From Dehalococcoidia bacterium (GTDB lineage: Bacteria; Chloroflexota; Dehalococcoidia; SM23-28-2), in assembly GCA_022866185.1 (NCBI GenBank), contig JALHUG010000024.1, forward strand, positions 1 to 6,509: a DNA stretch of 6,509 nucleotides. Direction: 5' to 3'. The position numbers and the translations under genes are program-made. The notes below the pieces were generated by a model. That model made no database searches, was not told the DNA's origin, and saw only the letters and a program-made list of their open reading frames with translations. Shown piece by piece: positions 1 to 5,298 of this stretch. Each line of letters begins with the position of its first letter. Positions within the stretch are counted from its first letter, which is position 1.

Positions 1-125
1 GTGCGCTCTCGCCACACCTCCTCCAGCCGCTCCCGCGTCTGGCGGCCGGGAGCGGGAGCCATGAAAGCGGCCAGGCAGGCGCCGGTGATGAAACCCAGGA
101 CGAACCCGCACGAGACCTTCATCAT
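1..125 (-). CDS. YtxH-like small protein, N-terminal 41 codons (runs off the window)
   Basis: Reading leftwards from an ATG at 125-123, 41 codons are visible before the window edge. The protein begins MMKVSCGFVLGFITGACLAA, then FMAPAPGRQTRERLEEVW. A glycine-spaced hydrophobic helix (G7, G11, G15), an AP-x-(P)G turn and a T-R-E charged helix form the pattern of YtxH-family proteins, which are small membrane-anchored proteins of poorly defined, often stress-related role. The first ATG overlaps the TGA of the upstream gene as ATGA, implying translational coupling. An AGGAGG at 136-141 lies 10 nt before this ATG; the second Met codon would be 13 nt away, so the first is preferred. The C-terminus is not visible, so length cannot be compared with the family. 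The call rests on the short N-terminal pattern and on its membrane-protein neighbour. Confidence 0.7.
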   Translation of the reverse strand, partial: MMKVSCGFVLGFITGACLAAFMAPAPGRQTRERLEEVWRER

Positions 126-460
126 TTCTTCTGTCCCTCCTGGCGGCCCTTGCCGCCTCCCCCTCTCTGCCCCAGCCCAGCGAGCACTCCCATTCCCCGC
201 TTGATCCCCGAGAAGAGGCCGTAGAAACGAATGATCGGCGATACCGTCGTGTCTGCGATGAAGGTGACCGTCCCCCGTACGTTGTTCAGCGTCGGCTTGA
301 CCCCTTCATTGATGACGCCGCGCGCCGCCCGGAAGGCGGCGGTGGCAGCCAGTCCTGCCACCAGGGTCATGACGATGGCCACCAGAAAGAGGATCGTCCC
401 GGCGATGGTGAAGGCAATAATGCATACGTCCCGCACGTCCTGCAAGCTGTCGATGCCCAT
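122..460 (-). CDS. Small single-pass membrane protein, DUF948-like, function unknown
   Basis: A 112-residue protein begins at ATG 460-458 behind a strong AGGAGGT (468-474) with 7-nt spacing. Residues about 12-42 form one long hydrophobic segment rich in Ile, Val, Leu and Ala, then an amphipathic stretch (about 43-75). Next is a moderately hydrophobic region with VSPIIRFYGLFSGIKRG (about 73-89), and finally a Gly/Lys/Gln-rich hydrophilic tail. No catalytic motif is visible. One N-terminal transmembrane helix followed by a helical tail, in an operon directly before a YtxH-like gene, resembles the DUF948/YtxH pairs of other bacteria; the match to DUF948 is by layout, not clear sequence signature. 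The pair probably sits together at the cytoplasmic membrane. The overlapping plus-strand frame (231-707) has an unlikely Arg/Ala/Pro-rich composition and is a shadow. Confidence 0.75.
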   Translation of the reverse strand: MGIDSLQDVRDVCIIAFTIAGTILFLVAIVMTLVAGLAATAAFRAARGVINEGVKPTLNNVRGTVTFIADTTVSPIIRFYGLFSGIKRGMGVLAGLGQRGGGGKGRQEGQKK

Positions 461-490
461 AGCCGCGACCTCCTACGCTGAAGCCTGCCC

Positions 491-525
491 CCGCCACAAG
501 GCGGCTCAGCCCCTGGCTGATGCCG
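491..525 (-). other. Two mutually exclusive hairpins in the 5' leader of the DUF948-like gene
   Basis: In the predicted leader of the minus-strand membrane-protein gene, CCGCC/GGCGG (491-495 with 500-504) can form a 5-bp stem. CGGC-TCAGCC paired with GGCTGA-GCCG (502-525, one bulged base) can form a longer one. They share bases 502-504, so both cannot form fully at once. They lie 17 nt or more upstream of the ribosome binding site. This is seen directly in the sequence; a regulatory role is only a possibility. Confidence 0.3.
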
Positions 526-545
526 CTGGGCAAGGCTGGCGGCCC

Positions 546-574
546 ATTATAGCACAGGTCGAGCGCAAGCTGAA
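546..574 (-). promoter_or_regulatory. Sigma-70-type promoter for the DUF948-like/YtxH-like unit
   Basis: On the minus strand, TTCAGC (574-569), a 17-bp spacer and a perfect TATAAT (551-546) form a vegetative promoter. Transcription should begin near 539, giving a leader of about 80 nt before the ATG at 460. The same -35 hexamer and spacing recur in front of thiL. Confidence 0.65.
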
Positions 575-591
575 CAATTATGATGAGCTTG
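566..591. promoter_or_regulatory. Inverted repeat overlapping the -35 box, possible operator
   Basis: CAAGCT (566-571) and AGCTTG (586-591) form a perfect 6-bp inverted repeat around a 14-bp AT-rich centre. The left arm overlaps the -35 hexamer of the minus-strand promoter. This is a reasonable position for a dimeric repressor or activator site. Six-base arms can arise by chance, so this is weak. Confidence 0.25.
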
Positions 592-595
592 TTGG

Positions 596-628
596 CCGCT
601 CACCCTTCGACAGGCTCAGGATGAGCGG
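596..628. repeat. Dispersed-type palindromic repeat (CCGCTCA...TGAGCGG)
   Basis: CCGCTCACCCT (596-606) pairs with AGGATGAGCGG (618-628) across an 11-nt loop, TCGACAGGCTC, with one mismatch. This core (CCTTCGACAGGCTCAGG with flanking TGAGCGG) matches, from memory, a short intergenic repeat found in many copies in several GC-rich environmental bacteria. Only one copy is in this window, so its repetitive nature is inferred. It lies upstream of the minus-strand promoter, where it disrupts no gene. Confidence 0.5.
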
Positions 629-874
629 GCAGAGGCCGCCTGACGCTCCATCTCTCACTTGGACTGAACACTGCACACGCCCGCTAGCAAGGATGCTTGC
701 CCTGTAGCGAAACCCTACGGGCATGCGTCCTTACAAGTGGATACCTGTCGCGGATCGTTATGCCAATGAGTGAGCGCTGCCCACCGGGCTGAGAGTTGCC
801 CGAAGGCACGCACTGCCCAGCGTAGACCTAACGGCTGAGGCAATCGCTGAATAGACAGTGAAGAGCATGACACA
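629..874 (+). other. Non-coding spacer upstream of the GGDEF/HD-GYP gene
   Basis: No gene is supported here: the minus-strand frame at 715-951 has atypical composition and runs into the large coding region. I see no convincing -35/-10 pair for the downstream gene, in contrast to the clear promoters elsewhere in the window. Besides the 44-nt hairpin at 689-732, the segment 779-818 has one GGGC (786-789) that can pair with any of three GCCC copies (779-782, 798-801, 815-818). It also has a small TGCC-CGAA-GGCA hairpin (797-808). This may be a structured leader. Its resemblance to known riboswitches is only fragmentary. Confidence 0.35.
689..732. repeat. Strong 44-nt imperfect hairpin upstream of the c-di-GMP gene
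   Basis: AAGGATGC (689-696) pairs with GCGTCCTT (725-732) with one G-T wobble. Inside this, TGCCC pairs with GGGCA and GTAG with CTAC, leaving one T-T mismatch, one bulged T and a 7-nt loop (CGAAACC). The stem is about 17 bp. No T-run follows on the plus strand, so it is not a typical intrinsic terminator. The sequence resembles miniature palindromic repeats of GC-rich genomes. It could also be a leader structure of the gene at 875 if transcription starts upstream. Confidence 0.45.
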
Positions 875-3280
875 ATGGGCATCTTGAGGTCAGCGCGAGG
901 GCAGACTGCGGCAGCGATTGTGCTGTTCGTCATCCTCCTGGGCGCCATCACGACGGTGGCGGTGTGGAACGCCCGCGATCATCGGTCGCGGCTGAAGTCG
1001 CTTGAGGAAACCTCCGTGGCCGCTACGACGCTGGAGCACGCGCGCGCAGAATTCTTCGCGGAGGCCGCTGCCCTTGCCGGATTGATACTTACGGGAGACG
1101 CTCCACTGGCTGATATGTACCGCGATTCCCAAGCGACGCTAGACCAGGACCTGGAGCAAGCGCGAGCCCAGGCCCTGGCCGAAGGCAACACGGAGGACCT
1201 GGCGACGCTGGAAGAGATGTCTCGCCGTATAGACGAGATCGAGCAGCTAGGCGACATCGCCGTCTCCCTGGTGCTCGCGGGCAACCTGGACGCGGTAAAG
1301 CAACTGCAGGGCAGCGTTCAGTCCGACGCTCTGGCCAACGCAATGCAGGCGATCGAGAGCGCAGAGCAGATATCCCAGGAAAAGCAGGAGACGTACGCTT
1401 CTGAGCGGGCGGTAGCATCTGACGCTGCCGGCAGGGCCCTGTGGACCCTGACCTGCCTTGGCAGCTTGGCCATGCTGCTGGCCGTTGGCGGTGCGCTGGC
1501 CCTGACCACCAGGGTGATCCGCCCGCTGGCCGCGCTGCGGGCACAAGCCAGGGCGATCAGAGCGGGAGACCTCGAAGTCAGAGCAGACGTATCCGGCCCG
1601 GAGGAGATAGCCTCGCTGGCCCGTAGCTTCAACGAGATGACGGAAGCTCTGCTGAAGAGAACAGATGAGCTCCAGCGGCGCCACGAGCAGCTCTCCCTTC
1701 TACACAGGACTGCATCGGCGCTTAGCCAGGCTCTCAGCACCGAAGGCGTGCTGACCTTGGGCCGCAAGCTGGTCTCTGAGTGCCAGGGAAGCCAGCAGGT
1801 CACAGTGTGGGAGGTACAGGACGGCGAGGCCCGGCCTTGGGCCAGCAACTCCAAGCGGCGATCGGAAAACCCGGACGTGGCACTCTCGCCCGCCAGCGTC
1901 GAGCGGGTGAAGCTTAGCGCGAGCGAAGGAAAGCCCATCCTCATTCCAGAGAATGGCGATGGCGCAGCCAAAAAGGCCCACCCATCGGGCGATGGAGGCG
2001 GTAGACTCTACCTTGCTCTGGGTCGGAGAGAATCTGCCCGCCACGTTCTGGAGGTGGAGCTAGCCAAGGCGCCGGCCCTGACCGCCGACGACATCACCCT
2101 CATTAACGCCCTTGGCATGGAGATTGGAATAGCACTGGAAAGGGCCCAGCAGTATGAGGAGGCTCGAGAGCAGGCCGATCGGGACTTTCTCACCGGCCTG
2201 TACGGCCATCGCGCCCTCCAGGCCAACTTGGAGCGTGCCTTGCAGGCATCGTCCCAGCGGGGCGAGTCGCTGGCTATCGTGGCGATGGACGTCGACAACT
2301 TCAGGCTGTTCAACGACACCTACGGCCACTCGGCCGGCGACCAGGTCCTCAAGATGATCGCCGACCACCTGGCCGCGCTTTGCCAGGACAACGGCCTGGC
2401 CGGTCGCTATGGTGGCGATGATTTCATGGTCATCCTGCCGAAGGCTGATAGGGAAGCGGCATTTGCCTTCGCGCAGTCAGTTCAAGAATGGCTGTCCCAA
2501 AAGCACTTCCAGGCTCGTGGGAGCGAGCGCATCCCCATATCTGTCAGCTGCGGCGTGGCTGTCTTCCCCGAGGACGGACGGAAACGCCACGAGCTGGTGG
2601 CGGTGGCCGACGCCAACCTCTACGAGTCCAAGAGCCTGGGAGGCAAGATCGTCGGGCGGCCCAAGATCCAGGAGCAGAAAGCAGAGCTGCGCAAGCTGGG
2701 CACTTTCGGCATGCTGGAGAGCCTGGTGACTGCTATCGACAATAAAGACCACTACACCAAGGTTCACAGCGAGATCGTCACCGAGTGCGCGGTCATGCTG
2801 GCCCAGGAGCTGGGTTATTCCGAGGAGGTCCAGAAGACGCTGCGCATCGCCGGCCTGCTCCATGACGTGGGCAAGATCTGCATACCTGAGCGCATCCTCA
2901 GGAAGCCCGGCCCTCTCACGCCCGGCGAGTACGAGGTAGTGAAGCACCACACGGTCATCGCCGAGCATTTGCTCGTCGATCTGCCAGACGTGGAGCAGGT
3001 ACGGGAGGCCGCTCTGAATCACCACGAGCGGTTCGACGGCATGGGTTACCCCAACGGTCTAGAGGGGGAGCGGATACCGCTGCTGGGGCGCATCATGGCC
3101 ATCGCCGACGCATTCTCTGCCATGATCCTGGACAGGCCATATCGGAAAGGGCGAACTACCGGGGAGGCCTTGGCCGAGATTCAGCGCTGCGCCGGCACGC
3201 AACTGGACTCCGAGCTGGTGGAGGCGTTCGTTCGGATGGTCGGACGGGAGGAAGCCGTCGCGACGCTCAGCAGAACGTAG
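875..3280 (+). CDS. Membrane sensor with HAMP, GAF-like, GGDEF and HD-GYP domains (c-di-GMP turnover)
   Basis: This 801-residue protein should sense a signal outside or at the membrane and adjust cyclic di-GMP. TM1 is at about 10-32, a helical extracytoplasmic domain at 33-187, and TM2 at about 188-211. HAMP follows (about 207-265), then a weak GAF-like region (276-432). GGDEF (437-605) has DFLTGL, a metal-site DVDNF (472-476) and NDTYGH, but the signature is GGDDF (513-517). The I-site position reads QDNG (504-507) instead of RxxD, so classical product inhibition is unlikely. HD-GYP (about 620-795) keeps H631, HD (663-664), H692, HH (716-717), GYP (724-726) and D745; the usual second Asp of the DxxDA motif is Ser748. 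HD-GYP domains hydrolyse c-di-GMP, so phosphodiesterase activity is the safer prediction, with GGDDF perhaps GTP-binding or weakly active. ATG 875 is the first start after an in-frame stop at 848-850; its ribosome binding site (GAAGAG) is poor. Confidence 0.93.
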   Translation: MGILRSARGQTAAAIVLFVILLGAITTVAVWNARDHRSRLKSLEETSVAATTLEHARAEFFAEAAALAGLILTGDAPLADMYRDSQATLDQDLEQARAQALAEGNTEDLATLEEMSRRIDEIEQLGDIAVSLVLAGNLDAVKQLQGSVQSDALANAMQAIESAEQISQEKQETYASERAVASDAAGRALWTLTCLGSLAMLLAVGGALALTTRVIRPLAALRAQARAIRAGDLEVRADVSGPEEIASLARSFNEMTEALLKRTDELQRRHEQLSLLHRTASALSQALSTEGVLTLGRKLVSECQGSQQVTVWEVQDGEARPWASNSKRRSENPDVALSPASVERVKLSASEGKPILIPENGDGAAKKAHPSGDGGGRLYLALGRRESARHVLEVELAKAPALTADDITLINALGMEIGIALERAQQYEEAREQADRDFLTGLYGHRALQANLERALQASSQRGESLAIVAMDVDNFRLFNDTYGHSAGDQVLKMIADHLAALCQDNGLAGRYGGDDFMVILPKADREAAFAFAQSVQEWLSQKHFQARGSERIPISVSCGVAVFPEDGRKRHELVAVADANLYESKSLGGKIVGRPKIQEQKAELRKLGTFGMLESLVTAIDNKDHYTKVHSEIVTECAVMLAQELGYSEEVQKTLRIAGLLHDVGKICIPERILRKPGPLTPGEYEVVKHHTVIAEHLLVDLPDVEQVREAALNHHERFDGMGYPNGLEGERIPLLGRIMAIADAFSAMILDRPYRKGRTTGEALAEIQRCAGTQLDSELVEAFVRMVGREEAVATLSRT

Positions 3281-3295
3281 TGCCGCCACGCCTGT

Positions 3296-4036
3296 CTACT
3301 GGCCGATACTCAGCCTGTAGATGAGCCAGCGGGGGAGGCCCGCCGCTTCCATCTTCTTCTGGGTGGAGGCGATATCGTACTCCAGGCGGTGGAGGGTGAC
3401 GGTGCGGGCATCGGCGTCGTACACAGCATAGGAGGCGCGTCGGTCGCCATCGCGAGGCTGGCCGACCCCGCCCGGGTTGATCACGAGGCGCTCCTCAGCC
3501 AGTTTTACCGTCGTCCGCTGTCCCAGGTAGTGCATCTGGCAGCCCTCCTTCTCTCTCTCGTCCTCCACCACCAGCATCGGCACGTGGGTATGGCCCACCA
3601 GGCCGAAGGGCGTCTGCTGGCGCTGGAGGTGGGCCAGGGCGGCGTCAGGGGAGTCGAGGTACTCCCAGATGGGCCAGCGCAGGGTGCCGTGCACTATGGT
3701 GAAATCTCCCTCCTGAACGACGTGAGGCAGGCTCTCCAGGTACTGCCGCTCTTCGGGGGAAAGCTGGCTGGCCGTCCAGTGGGCAGCGGCGGCGGCATCG
3801 CGGTTGAAGTCGTCGGTGGGCAGGAGGCCGATGGCGGCATGGTCGTGGTTGCCGGGCACGCAGCGCAGGTCGAAGCGGCGCAGGAGGGCTATGCAGGCAG
3901 CGGGGTCGGGGCCATAGCCCACGATGTCGCCCAGGCACCACACCTGGCCGAGGGCCTTCTGTTCCTCGGCGTGGCGGAGGACGGCCTCCAACGCCTCCAG
4001 GTTGGCATGAACATCGGCGATGATGGCGATGCGCAC
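3296..4036 (-). CDS. Calcineurin-like metallophosphoesterase (YfcE/Metallophos_2 type)
   Basis: A 246-residue cytosolic phosphoesterase starts at GTG 4036-4034. All dinuclear metal-site motifs are present in order: DVHAN (8-12), GDIVGYGPDP (36-45), GNHDH (62-66), the H of VHGT (116) and GHTH (148-151). NPGGVGQPRDGD (187-198) follows, typical of the single-domain Metallophos_2 phosphodiesterases. There is no signal peptide or membrane segment. The natural substrate cannot be read from sequence, since relatives cleave cyclic nucleotides, dinucleotides or model phosphodiesters. The start is supported by MRIAIIADVHAN, the usual family N-terminus. There is no good ribosome binding site, but a -10 box lies only 9 nt upstream, suggesting an almost leaderless mRNA. 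Its 3' end converges on the GGDEF/HD-GYP gene with a 15-bp gap and no visible terminator hairpin. A link to c-di-GMP breakdown is speculative. Confidence 0.93.
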   Translation of the reverse strand: MRIAIIADVHANLEALEAVLRHAEEQKALGQVWCLGDIVGYGPDPAACIALLRRFDLRCVPGNHDHAAIGLLPTDDFNRDAAAAAHWTASQLSPEERQYLESLPHVVQEGDFTIVHGTLRWPIWEYLDSPDAALAHLQRQQTPFGLVGHTHVPMLVVEDEREKEGCQMHYLGQRTTVKLAEERLVINPGGVGQPRDGDRRASYAVYDADARTVTLHRLEYDIASTQKKMEAAGLPRWLIYRLSIGQ

Positions 4037-4045
4037 TCTGCCTAT

Positions 4046-4074
4046 AGCATATCACCCGCTGGGTCAGGGCTGCA
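4046..4074 (-). promoter_or_regulatory. Promoter of the metallophosphoesterase gene, nearly leaderless
   Basis: On the minus strand, TGCAGC (4074-4069), a 17-bp spacer and TATGCT (4051-4046) with an extended -10 TG one base upstream form a plausible promoter. Only 9 nt separate the -10 box from the GTG start, so the mRNA would begin within a few bases of it. This explains the absence of a ribosome binding site. Confidence 0.55.
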
Positions 4075-4135
4075 CAGCCGCCCGGCGTGACTGGTTCATG
4101 GTTGGTGGATTCTGAACTCCCAGGTTCGCACACAA

Positions 4136-4155
4136 CCCCAGCCTCAAGGCTGGGG
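4136..4155. repeat. 20-nt perfect hairpin, copy 1 (CCCCAGCCT/AGGCTGGGG)
   Basis: CCCCAGCCT and AGGCTGGGG form a perfect 9-bp inverted repeat around CA. Only about 7-8 pairs would close in practice, giving a 4- to 6-nt loop. It differs from the second hairpin at one base pair of the stem and in the loop. Confidence 0.75.
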
Positions 4156-4176
4156 CATGGGGAGGCGAATCCGATG

Positions 4177-4196
4177 CCCCCGCCTTCAGGCGGGGG
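4177..4196. repeat. 20-nt perfect hairpin, copy 2 (CCCCCGCCT/AGGCGGGGG)
   Basis: CCCCCGCCT and AGGCGGGGG form a perfect 9-bp inverted repeat around TC. Relative to copy 1, the fifth base pair has changed on both arms (A-T to C-G). This compensated change suggests that the folded shape has been kept. The two copies are 21 nt apart. Confidence 0.75.
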
Positions 4197-4228
4197 TCGA
4201 GAACTAAACCACCAACGGCGAACCAGTG

Positions 4229-4241
4229 GCCGCCTGGCGGC
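4229..4241. promoter_or_regulatory. 13-bp palindrome just upstream of the thiL -35 box
   Basis: GCCGCC-T-GGCGGC is a perfect inverted repeat with a single central base, ending 4 bp before the thiL -35 hexamer and starting just after the 138-bp element. The position would suit a regulator site. GC-rich palindromes of this size also occur by chance in such a genome. Confidence 0.25.
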
Positions 4242-4245
4242 GGGC

Positions 4246-4274
4246 TTCAGCGTCTACCGCCGATAGCTTATAAT
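4246..4274 (+). promoter_or_regulatory. Promoter of the thiL-tsaE-tsaB operon, leaderless
   Basis: TTCAGC (4246-4251), a 17-bp spacer and a perfect TATAAT (4269-4274) form the promoter. The GTG of thiL begins 8 nt after the last base of the -10 box, where transcription itself should start. The mRNA is therefore predicted to be leaderless, which also rules out a TPP riboswitch or other 5'-leader control for this transcript. The -35 and spacing equal those of the promoter at 546-574. Confidence 0.75.
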
Positions 4275-4281
4275 CGGGCCT

Positions 4282-5298
4282 GTGAAGGTTTCTGAGTTGG
4301 GGGAGTTCGGCCTCATCGCCCGCTTGGCCGAGGCCTTCGCCAAGGGCGGCCAGCCGTCTGGCCTGGTCATTGGCATCGGCGACGATGCCGCTGCTTGGAG
4401 AGCCAGCGGCGTGCAGCTAGTCACCACCGATACGCTCATCGAGGGCACCCACTTCCGCCTGCCACACGTCCCCTGGCGAGACCTTGGCTGGAACGCCCTG
4501 GCAGTGAACGTGAGCGACATCGCCGCCATGGGGGGCATCCCCGAGCAGGCCCTCCTGACCCTGGCCCTGCCAGCACAGACGGAGGTGGCCGACGTGGACG
4601 AGCTTCTGGCCGGGATGCTGGAGGCGGGCAAGGAATACGCCACAGCCATCGTGGGCGGGGACATCGTTGGCTGCGATACGACGATGGTGACGGTCACCCT
4701 CATCGGCCAGGCGCTGGTCGATGATCGAGGCGAGCCGCTGCTGATGACCCGCAGCGGTGCCCACGCCGGCGATGCGATAGCGGTGACGGGCTGTCTAGGC
4801 GACTCCGCCGGCGGCCTGCGCATCCTGTTGGGGGAGAGCGCAGGCTCGGCGGAGGCCGCCGACTGCCTGAAGCGGGCCCATTTGCACCACAGGCCGCCTC
4901 TGGCCGCTGGCCAGATGGCGGTCCGCGACGGGGTGCGAGCGGCCATTGACGTCAGCGACGGCCTCCTCCAGGACCTGGGCCACGTCTGCCAGGCGAGCGG
5001 CCTGGGGGCCATCGTCCACGCCCAGAGAATACCGATCAGCCCTGCGCTGCGCCAGGCCTTCCCCCAGGACGCCCTGGCTTTGGCCTGTGGCGGCGGCGAG
5101 GACTACCAGCTCCTGCTGGCGGCGCCGCCGGGGGTCATCGAGCGGGTGCAGGGCAAGGCCGACGTGCCCATCGCCGTCATCGGGGAGATGGTGGCCGACC
5201 GCCAGCGGCGCGTCCGCCTGCTGGACGAGGACGGCCGCGAGCTGGCCCCGCCAAGGGCTGGCTGGGACCACCTGCGAGGGGCAGCATGGCGACGGTAG
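4282..5298 (+). CDS. thiL: Thiamine-monophosphate kinase
   Basis: ThiL phosphorylates thiamine monophosphate with ATP to make thiamine pyrophosphate, the last step of cofactor synthesis, in the cytosol. The 338-residue protein is close to the usual 320-340. Family motifs appear in order: GEFGLI near the N-terminus, GIGDDAA with D34-D35 for Mg-ATP, TTDTLIEGTHF, NVSDIAAMGG, VGGD, GDAIAVTG, LGDSAGGL, IDVSDGL (D223, D226) and CGGGEDY (E273, D274). GTG 4282 is chosen because the protein then begins MKVSELGEFGLI, as relatives do. It has no ribosome binding site because the promoter lies only 7 nt upstream. It is the first gene of the operon and its end overlaps tsaE by 13 nt. I see no defect. No other thiamine gene is present in the window, so its pairing with tRNA-modification genes probably reflects housekeeping co-expression. 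Confidence 0.96.
   Translation: MKVSELGEFGLIARLAEAFAKGGQPSGLVIGIGDDAAAWRASGVQLVTTDTLIEGTHFRLPHVPWRDLGWNALAVNVSDIAAMGGIPEQALLTLALPAQTEVADVDELLAGMLEAGKEYATAIVGGDIVGCDTTMVTVTLIGQALVDDRGEPLLMTRSGAHAGDAIAVTGCLGDSAGGLRILLGESAGSAEAADCLKRAHLHHRPPLAAGQMAVRDGVRAAIDVSDGLLQDLGHVCQASGLGAIVHAQRIPISPALRQAFPQDALALACGGGEDYQLLLAAPPGVIERVQGKADVPIAVIGEMVADRQRRVRLLDEDGRELAPPRAGWDHLRGAAWRR

Larger units (their letters stand above)
4090..4227. mobile_element. 138-bp non-coding element with 19-bp terminal inverted repeats and two internal hairpins
   Basis: The left end ACTGGTTC-ATG-GTTGGTGG (4090-4108) and right end CCACCAAC-GGC-GAACCAGT (4209-4227) are inverted repeats matching at 16 of 19 positions. All three mismatches are in the central triplet. 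Between them are two related 20-nt hairpins (4136-4155 and 4177-4196). No open reading frame of interest is inside and no target-site duplication is evident. It fits exactly between the divergent -35 boxes, so it should not be in either mRNA. It may be a miniature non-autonomous transposable element. The C-rich/GCCT-AGGC hairpins resemble those at the ends of IS200/IS605-family elements, although those elements do not normally have terminal inverted repeats. A structured protein-binding site is the alternative. The repeats are certain; mobility is inferred. Confidence 0.5.

Noticed and set aside
231..707. 158-residue plus-strand reading frame
   Set aside because: It lies antisense to the membrane-protein gene, runs through the promoter and a palindromic repeat, and has a composition typical of a shadow frame with no recognisable domain.
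786..828. Strings resembling a TPP riboswitch (GGGCTGAGAG and CCCAGCGTAGACC in the right order)
   Set aside because: The GAACCTGATC core and its stem are missing, the two strings are only about 22 nt apart (normally roughly twice that), and the downstream gene is not a thiamine gene.
786..830. GEMM-I (c-di-GMP-I) riboswitch
   Set aside because: GGCACGCACTGCCC resembles part of the core, and the downstream gene would fit. However, the tetraloop is CGAA instead of GNRA, the GGGCAAACC block is interrupted, and the second helix with its GGTAGC...GGGGTTACC partner is absent. Kept only as a lead for an Infernal search.
3281..3295. Bidirectional terminator in the 15-bp convergent gap
   Set aside because: No inverted repeat or T-run is visible in or around the gap.
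3389..4090. 233-residue plus-strand reading frame antisense to the phosphoesterase
   Set aside because: The minus strand encodes a complete metallophosphoesterase with all motifs. The plus frame is a Gly/His/Val-rich mirror of it.
4136..4196. The two GC hairpins as intrinsic terminators
   Set aside because: They lie between divergent promoters, so no transcript from a neighbouring gene should end there, and neither is followed by a T-run on either strand.
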